Source: Larimichthys crocea (taxonomy: Eukaryota; Chordata; Actinopteri; Sciaenidae). Taken from it: DNA of 64,000 bases. Of the stretch, positions 24,257 through 36,499 are shown piece after piece. The position numbers were made by a program, and so were the translations under genes. Each line of letters opens with the position of its first letter. The first letter of the stretch is position 1. The DNA lies in contig NW_020860930.1 of the NCBI RefSeq assembly GCF_000972845.2, positions 671,639-735,638 on the forward strand. Direction: 5' to 3'. The notes below the pieces were generated by a model that was not told where the DNA came from, did no database searches, and was given only the letters and a program-made list of their open reading frames with translations.

Positions 24257-24927
24257 GGAAGACGAGCTCTAAAGGATCGTCTGAACTTTTCATTTGGTTC
24301 TCTTCACCTTTAACACCCATGTGAAGCTTTGGCGACCCCTACTGGGGGACCCATCAGTAATCTACGTTATCCCCGGGTAGATGTGGTCATAGTCCTACCA
24401 GAGCCTGAATTGGACAACTGAAGCTCTGAAGACAGGTGAAGAAGAAATATTCTTAAATTTATCTGAATAATTTCCTGTGGTTCCCAAGACTCTCAGAAAA
24501 AAACGATATTTTATCATTTTTCTCGTCTCAGCTTTGTTCTTTAGAAATAATGATCAGTTTTACATCCTCAGGAAAAATGATTCAAATGAAACCAGAGGTT
24601 TCAGACATCCTGCTCCTCGTACTGTTCATTCTTAACACTCGCTGTGTTTAATTCAGGAAGAAGTTCATTAGTTTACATCCCCTTTGTTCAAACACTTCTC
24701 ATATCAGTGAGTAAACATCAGAAAAGTTAAAAAAAAACACCTGATGCAACTTCCTTCAACTCTGTGATTTCCCCTGAACATTCCTCCGCCTGTCGTCTCT
24801 AATAACAACCGTCAAACCTCCGCGACCGCTGGGACCGCCTCCTTCATCCGGCTCCAGCTTTTCATCAGATTTCAGTTTCATCCTCCGAGTCCAGTCTGAA
24901 GAAAAGAGAGCAGAGCTGCAGGACGGG
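24257..24927. other. Intronic DNA with no recognised feature
   Basis: Nothing supportable on either strand. Confidence 0.4.
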
Positions 24928-25331
24928 TTTCCTCTTCTTCTCTTCCTTCTTCTCCTCCTTCTCCTCCTTCTTCTTCTCCTTCTTCTTCTTCTTCTCTTCC
25001 TTCTTCTCCTTCTCCTCCTTCTTCTTCTCCTTCTCCTTCTCTTTCTTCTCCTTCCTCTTCTTCTTCTCCTTCTCCTTCTCTTTCTTCTTCTTCTCCTTCT
25101 TCTCCTTCTCCTCCTTCTTCTCCTTCTCTTTCTTCTCCTTCTCCTTCTTCTCCTTCTTCTTCTCTTTCTTCTTCTTCTCCTTCTTCTTCTTCTTCTTCTC
25201 CTTCTCCTTCTCTTTCTTCTCCTTCTCCTTCTTCTCCTTCTCCTCCTTCTTCTTCTTCTTCTTCTTCTTCTTCTTCTCCTTCTTCTCTTCCTTCTTCTCT
25301 TTCTTCTTCTCCTTCTTCTCCTTCTTCTTCT
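24928..25331. repeat. 404-bp TTC/TCC polypyrimidine tract
   Basis: Essentially only C and T on the + strand, in mixed TTC, TCC and TTTC units without a fixed long period. The reverse strand reads as a long Glu/Gly/Arg frame, which is an artefact. Such tracts are prone to form intramolecular triplexes and to change length. Confidence 0.95.
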
Positions 25332-25603
25332 GCGCCTCCTCCTTCTGTTTTCAATTTGCAGTCACTCTCACTTCACTGACTTTAATCACACAGACGTTCT
25401 CTGAGAAACATGTAAATGTTCATACATGTGAGTCTGTAATAACGTCGCTGTGCATCTCGTTAAGCAGATCAGGCTCGTATAGTCTCACCTTGAGTGTCGC
25501 CATCAAACCGACATGTGTCGCTTTATTGCTGCATGTTACACGCTCGACATGCATGTGAGACATTTGTCAGCAGAACACAGAAGAGATGGAGTTTATTATC
25601 TCA

Positions 25604-25666
<63 letters not shown>

Positions 25667-25667
25667 G
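25604..25667. repeat. (CTGT)16 tetranucleotide array
   Basis: Sixteen uninterrupted CTGT units. All frames give a repeating Leu-Ser-Val-Cys type peptide. Confidence 0.95.
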
Positions 25668-26449
25668 GTGCTTCAGTGCTTCCTGTAGTCAAAGTTTTTC
25701 AGTATAAAAGCCCGTCAGGTTTATCTCTCCCTCGTGGCCTTGCAGCTTTGTGTCGTCCTCCTCTCTGGAGTCCAGGAGCTGGACTTGTTGTTCTCGTGTT
25801 TTCTCCTCCTCTACTTTTATCATCACTGCTCGGCCACGTGATTTTCTTTCATCATGTTTTTAACATCCCGGCTGTTCTGCAGTTTTGTTCTCGTCATATT
25901 TTCCCTCTTTGTTAGATTCAAGAACACAAACATGTTTTTCAGCCTATTTTCAGCAGCCCGACAACACGTTTACTACTTCAGCCTTTCATTGGAGCTGAAG
26001 CAGGAAGAGGATGGATGGAGGTTTATTTTTAAAAACTCACATCACCATTCATTCAAAGGTCCAACATGTCGCTGGGCGGATAATGAGCTGACCTCCTCTA
26101 TCATGTTCGTCTTTCAAAGGAACACGCCAACAGCCTCGTGCAGCACACGTGTGGAAAATCATTTATAAGAACCTTTACAGTAGTTTTCTGTTCTTCAAAC
26201 ACAAAACTGTAAAATTACAACCAAACTGTTATTACTGACACATTACAGTGATTTCTCATGTTGTACAGAAAAAATACTTAATCATTTATACAGTACTTCT
26301 TAGATTACACACATATTTACGTCCATACTGACATGTTCACATTTTTCTCTGTAATAGTTTTACATGAGTTTAAAGTATAGTATAAAAGACAAATTACAGT
26401 CATTATTTATAGAGTACAAACTGCAAAGGAAATGTCAAAAACTAAAAAC
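25668..26449. other. Intronic DNA with no recognised feature
   Basis: No exon recognised. AT-rich from 26160 to 26440. Confidence 0.4.
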
Positions 26450-26690
26450 CTGCAGTTCCTCTAACGTCCACCTGAGGCTGGCTCCAGAAGTGAGTCAGTC
26501 TCCATAAGTCCCCATGTCCAAATGTCCAACTTCACAGCAGAAATAAACATGTTTACAGCCTGGTACAAAAAACAGTTTTGGTCTCTGTAGCTAATTTTCC
26601 CGTTCATGACAACTGTACTGAGGGTGAATTTATATACAACTCACCTGTTCACATTATATTAAGGCTTAAAGTTATGCAGGGTTAAGAGCG
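26450..26690 (+). repeat. Common teleost interspersed repeat
   Basis: Diagnostic blocks are GGCTGGCTCCAGAAGTGAGT, CAGAAATAAACATGTTTACA, GCCTGGTACAAAAAACAG, TTTTGGTCTCTGTAGCTAAT and TTAAGGCTTAAAGTTATGCA. I recognise this series from many fish genomes. I do not know its class. A truncated copy on the other strand is at 21712-21790. Confidence 0.7.
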
Positions 26691-26822
26691 TGGACGCTTT
26701 GATTTGATTAATTCTATAAATATTAAAACATTTTTATAAACTCAGCGTGTGAAACACTGACGAGAGAACGACCTCATGAAGCTAAAGCCTTAGCATATTG
26801 TGTTATCAGCTGTTAGCATCAC

Positions 26823-26824
<2 letters not shown>

Positions 26825-26883
<59 letters not shown>

Positions 26884-26992
26884 CTCCTGAAATAGGAACT
26901 TTGCATTTAAAATATCTGTCAAACACACGATAGATTGATTGACGTACTCGACTCCGCCCGACCCACACACAACTACGCCTCACACAAACATG

Positions 26993-27027
<35 letters not shown>
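26825..27027. repeat. Inverted (GT)n / (CA)n pair
   Basis: (GT)29 at 26825-26882 and (CA)17 at 26993-27027 face each other over about 110 bp, so a transcript could fold into a long CA:GU stem. Confidence 0.95.
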
Positions 27028-27029
<2 letters not shown>

Positions 27030-27149
27030 CTTGATGTATGTTACACACTCACGTACAAAGTACACAAACACCAGTTTTCCTGCAGCAGCACGTGGAGTTT
27101 CTAAAACAGCGACACACTTTTTTTCATCCCACACAGGTAATAGCATCAT

Positions 27150-27870
27150 TTGTCACAGCGGAGTCGGCGTCCCCGGCCCGCTCGGCCCTCATTAATCTCC
27201 CTAATGGAGAAGTAAGTGATCGGAAATACGGACTTTAATCACGATTCCTCTGCGTCTTCGTTCAGGGCTGAAGGCTCGCAGCTCAACAGCTTCTTTTGTT
27301 TGTCTGTTGACGAGCGGGTCATAAACAAACTGTGACACTTTTTTAATGTGAATAACTTTGTTTGAATTCAAAACTAAACCAAATGTCGTGTAGCATGAAA
27401 ATATGTTGAAGTTTGGGGTTGGGGTTTCTGTTGGTCTCTTCTCCTCTGGATGAATGAAACCAGTTTCTCATGGAGGTTTTCTGACACCTTGTTCCCTCCG
27501 TTTGTTATTTGTAAAGATGAATATCTTGACTTTAATTTGACCTAAGGCTGAAATAACTGATTGGCTGATTATGATTATTCTCCCTGTACTTGCTGGTGGT
27601 CAGTCTCTCCCTCTTTTCTGTCATAACTGAAGCTGAAGACAATGGAAATCGCCTTTTATCTCCCGGTGGCCTTTTGTTGCCTGTTTTGGCAGAGCGAGAC
27701 ACGATCCCACACCACGCTCTGCATCCTGATGAGCTCTGAGACTCAAACCCGCTGCTCATTTGCATTTTTCTTTTGACACAGCAATTTACATCATCATGAG
27801 ATCAGATTCCTCGACCGCCAGCGAGACAAATCCCCGTCCAAAACCCCTCCGGACTACATGCGGTCAAGAC
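27150..27870. promoter_or_regulatory. Possible conserved non-coding element(s), tentative
   Basis: Two sub-blocks differ from the surrounding repeat-rich DNA. At 27160-27230 a GC-rich piece carries CATTAATCTCCCTAATGG, a pair of homeodomain-type TAAT cores. At 27530-27870 a repeat-free, evenly composed stretch carries an octamer ATTTGCAT (27758-27765) and TTTTATCTCCCGG. This is inference from texture alone. Confidence 0.2.
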
Positions 27871-28175
27871 AATACGCCAACATGAATTTGTGCCATCTCT
27901 GGTTGTGTTAGATCAATGAGCAGAACGTCTGAAACAGATATTCACTGTTCAGAAGATTCAGTTCAGGATTGTTCTGTGTGTTTTTACAAATAGATGTTAT
28001 GAAGGTAAAAAATAAATCAGGTTTTCTACTTGAAGGAAAAGATTCTATGTTTCACCAGACTGACAAAGTTCATCTGAGCTCTTCATATAAAATAGTCTTC
28101 AGTCCTTCTGTGCAGGTTTAATTAATCACAGGCTCCTGTTTCAGTGTCACAACAAACTGGAATTAACACTTCTAT

Positions 28176-28330
28176 TCATTTCAGTTCAGTTTTATTTCTA
28201 TGAGGGATGACCTGAGCCAACACTAACTATAAGCTATCAAAGAGGAAAGTCTTCAGTCTGCTCTTAAAGGTTTGACCGTGTCTGGCTCCCAATCTACTGT
28301 GCTTAAAACTTTAAGGTTAGCACAACGTCA
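28176..28330 (+). repeat. Internally deleted copy of a common fish repeat
   Basis: CAGTTCAGTTTTATTTCTAT is followed closely by AACTATAAGCTATCAAAGAG, GAAAGTCTTCAGTCTGCTCT and GTGTCTGGCTCCCAATCTAC. These are the 5' and 3' landmarks, as I remember them, of a long and very abundant teleost repeat with most of its middle missing here. Confidence 0.55.
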
Positions 28331-28779
28331 CTGGATCACAGAATATCAGCTGAACATAGTTTATCCTGATAAATCAGTTTAAACCTGTTCAGTCAAACCA
28401 CTGCAGAGGAACTCAAAAAGAAGCTTAAATCATTTATTTCTCGGTGTTTGAACTCTTCTTCTGTTTTTATGTTACATTGAAGTAAAGAAGAAAGTCATCA
28501 GTGTGAGAAGTGACCACAAAATGTGAGCGTTTGTGTCTACATCACATCTTTAGTTACCTACTGACGTGTTTTCTACCTGCACTGATCGACCGTGAACCCT
28601 TTCCCACTGAGTGATGTAGTTTCTTCTCACTCGTAATGCAGATGCACATTTATAGATTCAGCGTGACATCTACTCTCAGATCATGTAATTATCCCCAAAC
28701 AAATCCACTCACAGTCAGACAGAAATAGTCCAAGACTCATCCTCTGTTTTTCCTCTTTGTCCTCATTATCTGCTTCATA

Positions 28780-28780
<1 letters not shown>
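28331..28780. other. Intronic DNA with no recognised feature
   Basis: Nothing supportable. Confidence 0.4.
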
Positions 28781-28822
<42 letters not shown>

Positions 28823-28916
28823 TGTGTCGAGTTGTACCCGAGCAGCCATTTTGGCTCTGCTGGGGGAGTCTGTGAGCCAATCAGTCGCCCAGGCCCCATA
28901 ATGGAGGCAAACATAC

Positions 28917-28947
<31 letters not shown>

Positions 28948-28962
28948 ACTCACACACACAGA

Positions 28963-29002
<40 letters not shown>

Positions 29003-29055
29003 GAGACACACACACACACACACACACACTCACACACTCACACAGACACACACAC
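28781..29055. repeat. Two (CA)n arrays with CACACT/CACAGA variants
   Basis: A pure (CA)20 at 28781-28821 and a compound array at 28917-29055 in which CACACT and GAGACA variants recur in order, suggesting duplication of a roughly 60-bp block. Confidence 0.9.
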
Positions 29056-29689
29056 GTACCTCAGGGTGAAAGAGGAGAATGAAGGCATCAGCCTGAATCC
29101 AACCAGTCACACATGGCGTCGCATACAAATATATGTATGCAGTCCCTGCAGTTGCACGGCGCATCTCCTAGCAACCACATCCAGCCCCAGTAATGGAGTC
29201 CGAGCAGCGATACATCTCTGAGTCTGAGGCCTCGCGCTCACACGGCGAGGCTGAGAGGCTGCAGCTCGTCCTCAGGTAGTCTGTTTGATGTCTTTGTCTT
29301 CAGAGTGACTGATGGAGGCCGAGCGGGGAGACGCAGCGCCACGGCGTCCTGCTTAATTCAACAGGTGTGTGTTTGTATGCATCGCACACAGGCAGAGAGG
29401 CGGGCGGTGTGTTGGTGTGTGTCGTGTATTGAATCCTGCCTCGGGCGTCTGAACATGCAAACAGGTCTGAGCATTAACATGCAGGCCACACACACCGACA
29501 GCTGTGCACTCCTATATTTATGAGGACACTGATGGACAAAATGCATTCTGCAAGTTTGAACTCAGTGTTTTTAAAACGGTGGGACGTCGAGCCGCTGCAG
29601 GTGGACGTGAATGATAGAAACATGCAGGGATGCTAAGCTGGACGTGACTTACCCTGCTGTTTGTTTATTGTGTAGATTATGAGATACTT
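29056..29689. other. Intronic DNA with no recognised feature
   Basis: GC-richer than average, but no exon recognised. Confidence 0.4.
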
Positions 29690-29785
29690 TGTCTGTTTTT
29701 ATCATTTTTTAATTCTGTGTTTATCACACTTTTGCTGCTGTAACGAGTAAATTTCCCCATTGTGGATAAATAAAGTTTAATCTTG
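29690..29785 (+). repeat. 3' end of a LINE-like (L2-type) repeat
   Basis: GCTGCTGTAACGAGTAAATT, TCCCCATTGTGGATAAATAA and AGTTTAATCTT resemble the 3' terminus shared by many fish LINE/SINE copies (AATTTCCCC...GGAT.AATAAAGT). Only the tail is visible. No reverse transcriptase is present. Confidence 0.5.
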
Positions 29786-30984
29786 TGTAGGAGACATAAA
29801 CACAATGTTTTTTTAATGCTTTCCTGTTGACCTTTATTTCACCTTAGTTATGTCAGCCATCAAACAGCCCTGTGCAGATGAGGATTTTTTTTTTAATTTT
29901 ATAAGCATGTCCTCGCTTTACAAAAATGTCCTCGCACTCATAAACCACAGTCCTCATAAGGATAGCACACACACACACACACACACAAATATTGCCATAT
30001 TTTCAAACCTATGAAGGATGGAGATGTGTTCAACAGCATGTGTCTGTCATGGACGTGTTTCCCATGAGGCCTTGGAAGCAAATGGTGCTTCATTGTTAAT
30101 GTACAAGGCCTAAAGGTAGAACAAACACACACACACTTAAAAATCCATCAGTGAACGAGGACACCTTGTTTCGACCGTACGTGTACAGTGTTACATGTTA
30201 CAGGAACATACAAACCTTTTATGTTCTCCAGTTATTAAAAACTGAACTAAACAAAAAGCTGTTCTGAAAAATGTATTTTTAATTCCCTGAGAGAAAGGAC
30301 TAAAATATTAACAGAATATTTCACCTTGTAATGCCTCAGTTTCATTTAGAGTACCACCTCTGTCTCTTCATACAGGTTTGTCCCTCGTCAGCTTTCACAA
30401 TCACAGTTTTGCAGTTTGATTAAAATGCTAAAATCTCTCTGAATCGCTCAGACCTCAGTCCAACTAACAGAAGCAGATAAGCTCATCTGGGTTACCGTCA
30501 GTTATTATAGTCAACTTACAGCCATGAGATTTACCAGCACTTTGTGAGGATGTGTGAATCTACAGATGGTGAAGTCTAAATCTGATCTGTGTTCAGAGAA
30601 GTGTGCGGTGTTTCTGGATGTGGTTGATATCTGTCTTTCATCTGTAGATGCTGCTGCCTGCTGGGTCGGAGGTCACGGACACTCAGTGTTGGTTTTAAGA
30701 TTTCTCTGATTCTCTGAATCTATTAAAAATATTCTGGATTGTAGAAGTGAAATCCAAGAATTAATTCAAATGTTTGAACCTCGCCTCATCCTTGGTGTGA
30801 ATGACTGAGTCTTTTGAGACTTAGATGGAGTTTATCGCCCACTTTGACTCCAGTCATGACACCTGTTACCAGTGGACCTGTTCACCTGTTGACCGTATGT
30901 TTTGAGTCTTTTGTTGATCCTGTCACGACTTTATTGAGATGTGTTGCTGCATCAAATTCAAATTCGTAAATCGGAAGAATGCAT
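29786..30984. other. Intronic DNA with no recognised feature
   Basis: A short (CA)n at 29968-29987 and nothing else. Confidence 0.4.
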
Positions 30985-31125
30985 TTGTTGGGGACTATTT
31001 TCCGTGGTGGATTAATTCACATTTGCACATATGGTCATTAATGTGTTTGAACAGTTTTTTATGACAATGGAGCTCAGTGTTACAAAGGAATCAGATCTAT
31101 GAGCTGTGTTCACAGAGCGTCTCAG
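30985..31125 (+). repeat. Three-copy dispersed repeat, copy 1
   Basis: TTGTTGGGGACTATTTTCCG, GTGGATTAATTCACATTTG, ATTAATGTGTTTGAACAGTT and ACAATGGAGCTCAGTGTTAC, ending with CACAGAGCGTCTCAG. The order matches 37130-37365 and partly 45462-45535. Confidence 0.7.
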
Positions 31126-34100
31126 ATGTGTTCCGGGTTTTGGTCTCTTGGAGTATTTCTACATCCTGATTTTGCCATTTTTACTAAAGTAAAAGATCTG
31201 AAAACTTTTTCTCCTGCTGCTGTCTCTCATCATCCAAGCTACCACCATCACTTATTTATTTTCACTCCGTCGCTTTCATTTTTTTCATCTCTCTCAGCCT
31301 CCATACTTTCCTCCCATCTTTGAACACATTTTTAAAAAGATCAAAACTTTTAGATTTTTTATTTCTGATGCGACACATAAATTCCACCCACCTGACTCCG
31401 TCCTCGTCCAAGTCTTAGCGTCATCCCATCTGCATATTATAATTGAGGTCGAAGGCGCTCCCCGGCTGTATGAGTCTGTGTGTTTGCTGTACCGTGGCGA
31501 CCCTCCTCTCGTGGTCATTATGCACCACACTCCCTCACTCTGTATGCAAACTAGATGACAGCTGGACCTCGGACGCCTGCTGAACCAATTGAAGCGGGTT
31601 TGGATGGCGAGGCCGGGCTTCTCCGAGGCTTCTGGAGACAGATCAATAACTACAACGATTCCTGCGATGTCTGTGTGAGATGTTTGGTAATGACCCTCAT
31701 CGCCGCTTCTATCTGTCTTGCACCACGCCGCCGCCGCCGCACCACCACCACGCTCCTATGAATAAATCAGGCCTGATGAATGCCAAAGTGGCTTTAAGGT
31801 TGTGATTGGACTCAGAGGAGTTGGTTTGCTGCTTGTTGGATGTTTTGAATTCAAGGGGAGACACTTTTAGTCTCATTTATTTTAATGCAGCAACAAGTTT
31901 GTTTTCTTCTATGTGTGATTTCGATCATGGGAAGTTGCCAAGATGGACGGGACTTATTATTTAAGGCTCATGGAGGGGTAGTTGTGTGGATATCTCTTCC
32001 CTTATTTAAGGCAGGTACAGGACACAGATTCAATGAGTTTCAAACCGATGAGGTCCTCGTGATTTTATTTGGTGCTAAACTCCAGCGTGGACACTATTTA
32101 TGCCTGATGTGAGTACATTCATTACATTCTTATTGTATTGAGGTTATGTTACAAATACAAGAATATACTTTATTGTCTTTATTCAATAGTTTCACTGGTC
32201 CAGCCCACTTCAGATCAGATTGGACTCTATGATTTTTTAACTTGTTACAGTCTTAGCCTCAGGTCTATATGTCCTGCATCAACAAATAGTAATAGTTACT
32301 CTTATTGTAACCTGACGTGCTTTTATACTGAAAAACTCTGACTACAGGAAGCATTGGAGCACTAAAGAACTTCTCGTGGAGTATCTACGGCGCCGTGCCC
32401 TCCGTGGCAGCTTTGTGCTGAGCGTTTAATGAACGAGCGATTTGTCACCACTCCACTGATCGAGGCGCTCGAGTGAGAAAACCAAATGTGACGCCTTTTG
32501 AGCAGCAGAGTCTTTATCTGGGCTTATGTGCCAAAACACGTTGGTTGAATGAAGCTCAGAGTCAGTGTTGCCAAGCTGTCTTTCACATTTACTGTGGATG
32601 TGATGCTTAATCCACAGGCAGCATTCAGCCAGTTAGGAGTTCACAGTGAGGCATTATGGGAGGAAACAAAGGAAACCTGAGACACAGCTCGGAGCCTTCA
32701 AGTTTTGTAATATGCTCATGCAACTAAAAGCAATGAACTCATGCATGCATGTGTTGAATGATCCACAGGAGCCTCTGTAGGGAGTGCCTGTGTGCAGGAA
32801 GGACTGAACACTTAAAAATCATTTAAAGATTTAGTTAGAGAGAAAAATGTTTCACTGAATGTGTTATTTCACAATTTCTGCTCTAAAATCCTTCAGACTG
32901 AATCAAACTCATTAAATAAAGTCCTGATCTTTGTGTTGTAGATAGTTTAAGTCAATAACCAGAACCACAAATATTCATAGGATTTTATTTTGGCGGGTTT
33001 CCACCCAGTTTCCTCTGTAAGCGTCCCCGGGTTTCCAGTCTTCTGGCAGCTGTCAGGTTGTGTTGTGACCCACCGAGCAGAGTTCATCATCACACCATCA
33101 GTGAACAGAGGGACTGACCCGGCCCTAACCCTGACTACATTACGCTTAGTTAGACTTGTTTGTGGGTTAATGTGCTCTAGTTTTTGAACTTGCTGCAGGG
33201 ACCTGGTCACATTGAGACAGAGGAGTTTTGGGTGATCAGGTCTTGCTCCCTCTCCAGGGTTGGATGGCATTCAGGACTTTGTGCAGACCAGTCATGTTCT
33301 GTCACACCAAACTGGGAAACCCATTTCAGTATGCAGCTTCTTTGTGTCCTCTTGGAAGACAAACGTTCCTGCTCGTCACCTTCTTTAACACAAAGTCACA
33401 GGAGTGGAAATGTCCTCGTTTCACAGTGATTAACCATGTACGGTGTGTCAGGCAGCCAAAGCGTTCATTCATCACTGAAGCCACAGAGCGTCAGTTAACG
33501 AGAGGACAGAGGTGAGCTGGAAGGAAGGTGTGAAGTTAAAGGATGTTTATTTCTGGCTCCATTAACTTGGTTTGAGTCTGAACCCGAAGTTCTTCATGGT
33601 GACGCCAACAGACATCATTTCATGTTTTTATGTTGATACTCTAAAAAAACAGACTTCTTCAACTTCCTACAAGTCCCAGAATGCCTTGCAACATCCCTTC
33701 CTGTGCTGTTTACATCTAAGTGGACAGAGTAATAGCTGCTGTCGAGTTTTTCCAGCAGAGAAACAGATTGGCGAGCGATGCTCACAAACATCATCAGACT
33801 CGACTGGAAGCGTCTGGATGTGATGTCATTTACTCATATTCGGTCTGTTCGTCCCAGAAAGCCTCACAGGCCGGGAAATGAAACCCAAAATAGATCACCA
33901 GGAAGAGTCTCAGGCCCAGAACTAATCAGTCTTACCTTCCTCTCTTCGTTTTTTTGAATCTAAGATTGAACCAACTCCAATAAGTCAAAGTTTGGCAGAT
34001 GATGATTTAGAAGTGAAAGTGGCTCCTGCTGCCACCCTGCAACCTTTATTTTAGTCCTTTCCTTATAGACAGAACACACTGTGACTTTGTGTTTGCACAC

Positions 34101-35523
34101 ACTCGTACATACACACCAACGTCTGATAACTTCAGTTTCTATATATTCTTTCCCGGATAACGCGATAATTGGAGCACGAGCTGTTCCACAGATGCAGAAA
34201 CGAGGCGGTGTGGAGGTTTCTGAGAGCGAGACGGAGAAGATCTGTCACAAGTGAAGTTTCTCAGTCTCATTAGATGATATGTCACATGATGTTACGTAAT
34301 ATACTGTAATTAATACTCGTCGTTAATCGCCATCACTTAACTCAACCACTCCACCATAGCGATGGTTGGATGGATGGGCAGACAAGTGAATGTGTTGACA
34401 TTCACAGTAAATTTCAGAATAAAAGCCTGTCTCAAATAAAAACTTGAGGTCTAGACTCTGATTCGGATCTTCAGCATTCGTAGTGAACTTCCGTATAGTG
34501 GCCTGACATTGGAGGAACACGATAACCAGTTCAACTCGTCCTCCAGATTCTCCAGACATGAGCTGGACAAACAAGTCCGATCCACGGAGGTCCACCTCCA
34601 AACTTTCAGGACTTGGAGTCCACACCTCGAGGAGTTAAGGCCGTTTTATTAAGCAGGTGATCATCATGCCATCGGGGAAATATATGCACTGTTGCATGTT
34701 TGGCTGGAAATTTGTGTTAAACATTGTTATTAGACATAATCAGTAGTTTTGCAGTTTGATTACAGGGTTTGCGTGGACGGCAGTAATGCGGATGTCTAAA
34801 CATATAGAGGTTAAATACAGATGATCAACAAGCCTTTTTTTCCAGTTTGATGTGTAATAACGTCATGAAAATGCTCTGAACATCAAACGCTACCACATAT
34901 TTCTTCTTCAGATGATGTAATGAACTGCCGTCTCCCTCTACAGACCTTATTATCATGCACCAAGACACCTTTACCTGCTCTAAAATGGGACACTTCAGTC
35001 CCTCTTCAATCTCCATCTCCATCCTCAGACGCTCGCTCGCTCCCCCCGTCCCTCTTTGTGAGCGGTTATAATAGGATGGAGGGATGAGTGACGGCTGCAG
35101 AGAGGAGGAGGAGGAGAGTCACCGGGGAAGATCAGAGGTCCAAGTCATCCTGTCAGAAAGTAAGAGCGATGAGGAGGCCGAGATATGAGAGAGAGAGGGA
35201 GGAGAAGTCATACAGAGGCTTCCCCTTTCTATGCGTCTTCATTTATACTGTATGTATAAGAGTTCGCCCGGATGGACATCAGACAGCGTCCCAGCGTTTC
35301 ACTCTGTCATCACAGGAAGAAAGCTGAATGTATACGGAGTGAAGAGGGAAGGCAATTTTCTAACTGACTTATCAGGGGGGAAAAAATCAATGCCAGGCGG
35401 GTATGAAGTAACAAAACCTTGACTTACTCTCACACTCTCTGGTGATGCCGGTGAAATCAATAAAACCAAGCCGGCGGGTACAGTGCCGGGTCAGAGCCGT
35501 CACAGAGTTTAAGTCCTGTTGAC
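31126..35523. other. Intronic DNA with no recognised exon
   Basis: A CGC/CAC codon-like run at 31728-31752 creates an Arg/Thr-rich frame. A stretch around 33660-33800 (GTGCTGTTTACATCTAAGTG) may be a repeat relic. I found nothing else in 4.4 kb, and no delta-receptor-like exon. Confidence 0.4.
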
Positions 35524-35620
35524 CCACACTGACCTGTGATCAGGTGATCCACACTGACCTGTGATCAGGTGATCCACACTGACCTGTGATCAGGTGATCC
35601 ACACTGACCTGTGATCAGCT
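35524..35620. repeat. 25-bp tandem repeat, four units
   Basis: CCACACTGACCTGTGATCAG plus GTGAT repeated at 35524, 35549, 35574 and, with a change to CAGCTGAA, 35599. The units are almost identical, so the array is recent. It abuts the left end of the palindrome-bearing repeat. Confidence 0.95.
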
Positions 35621-35640
35621 GAACGGTGTCTCTGTCATTC

Positions 35641-36210
35641 GTACGTCTGTTCTCACACTATGTAACTTTGAGAAGTACGTAACGCTTTACGGCACTAAGT
35701 CACACAGCAGCAACTATTTCACTGATTCTGGTGAAACTGGATCATATTTTATGGAGGAAATGTTTTCTGGTTTTCCCTCTGATGGTGCATCCGGCCTTGC
35801 TCCGCCTCAACTCTCTGTGATTTACAGAGTTTATGATGGACATGAAGTAAACTGCTGACAGCTGTACGCTGTTAGATCAGTCCGTCAGCTTGCGGTGAGC
35901 TCAGAGCGACGGGTACCCGTCGCTCTGAGCTCACCGCAAGCTGACGACTGAGTGTTTGTACCAATGGACGACCAGGAAGAAGAAGAGGAGGTAACCAGGC
36001 TCAGCAGCTCTATGGCATGATGGCAGAGGAGCAGAGAGTGAAGAGGACGCTGACGGAGGAAGCTAAAGAGAAAAGGAGAGAGTGCGCGAGCAAGAAGCCG
36101 CCGGACAAGAGTAAATGTGGGACTGACTTTTAGTGGTTGGTGAGAGCTTGGTGAAATAAAAGGCTGAAAGACAGACGCCGAGCTGGGCTGACTGCTGCTG
36201 GACTAGGCAG
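35641..36210 (+). mobile_element. Palindrome-bearing repeat element, + copy
   Basis: Landmarks in order are GAAGTACGTAACGCTTTACG, the block ending CTCTGTGATTTACAGAGTTT, the 64-bp palindrome (35883-35946), ATGGACGACCAGGAAGAAGA, then a coding-like tail through TTAGTGGTTGGTGAGAGC to GACAGACGCCGAGCTGGGCT. A copy in the other orientation is at 49681-50250 and matches along its full length. Relative to it, the protein-like tail here lacks 2 nt near 36066 (GCTAAAGAG against GCTAAGAAGAG), so its frame is broken. No terminal inverted repeats are evident, and both edges are approximate. Confidence 0.8.
35883..35946. repeat. Perfect 64-bp palindrome, no spacer
   Basis: The sequence is symmetric about 35914/35915 in GGGTACCC. 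The left arm starts CGTCAGCTTGCGGTGAGCTC and the right arm ends GAGCTCACCGCAAGCTGACG. Every one of 32 base pairs matches. It could extrude as a cruciform or give a stable RNA hairpin. Confidence 0.95.
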
Positions 36211-36437
36211 TGAGATCAGCTGCTGCTGGGGACCTGGATGATGATTGGCTGCTTGATCAGAAGTAATGTAATCAGAGTAAATACTCGTTCTCCTCTCGCT
36301 CACTTTTCTTTAACTAAAACTTGTCGTCTTTAACACTGACTGCAGCGACATTCATCAGGCTTTAAACTACTCCTGAAACACACAGTCACAAACACTGAGC
36401 TGTGAAATCAGCAGAAATAAAATATTGAAGCTGATGT

Positions 36438-36440
<3 letters not shown>

Positions 36441-36497
<57 letters not shown>
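36441..36497. repeat. (GT)n microsatellite
   Basis: Twenty-eight uninterrupted TG units. Confidence 0.95.

Positions 36498-36499
<2 letters not shown>

Noticed and set aside
24878..25354. 158-residue Glu/Gly/Arg-rich open frame on the minus strand
   Set aside because: It is only the reverse reading of a TTC/TCC simple repeat. No domain, no gene context and no splice structure.
25586..25915. Leu-Ser-Val-Cys repeat protein
   Set aside because: Translation of the CTGT tetranucleotide array. The same applies to the frames at 38679-39004 over the GACA array.
28757..29221. 154-residue Thr/His-rich open frame
   Set aside because: It is made mostly of CA microsatellite.
31555..31761. Possible exon with an Arg-rich end
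   Set aside because: The Arg and Thr runs come from CGC and CAC repeats. No flanking splice logic or family match.
35524..35620. CRISPR-like array
   Set aside because: Units are directly abutting with no spacers, in a vertebrate genome context. It is a plain tandem repeat.
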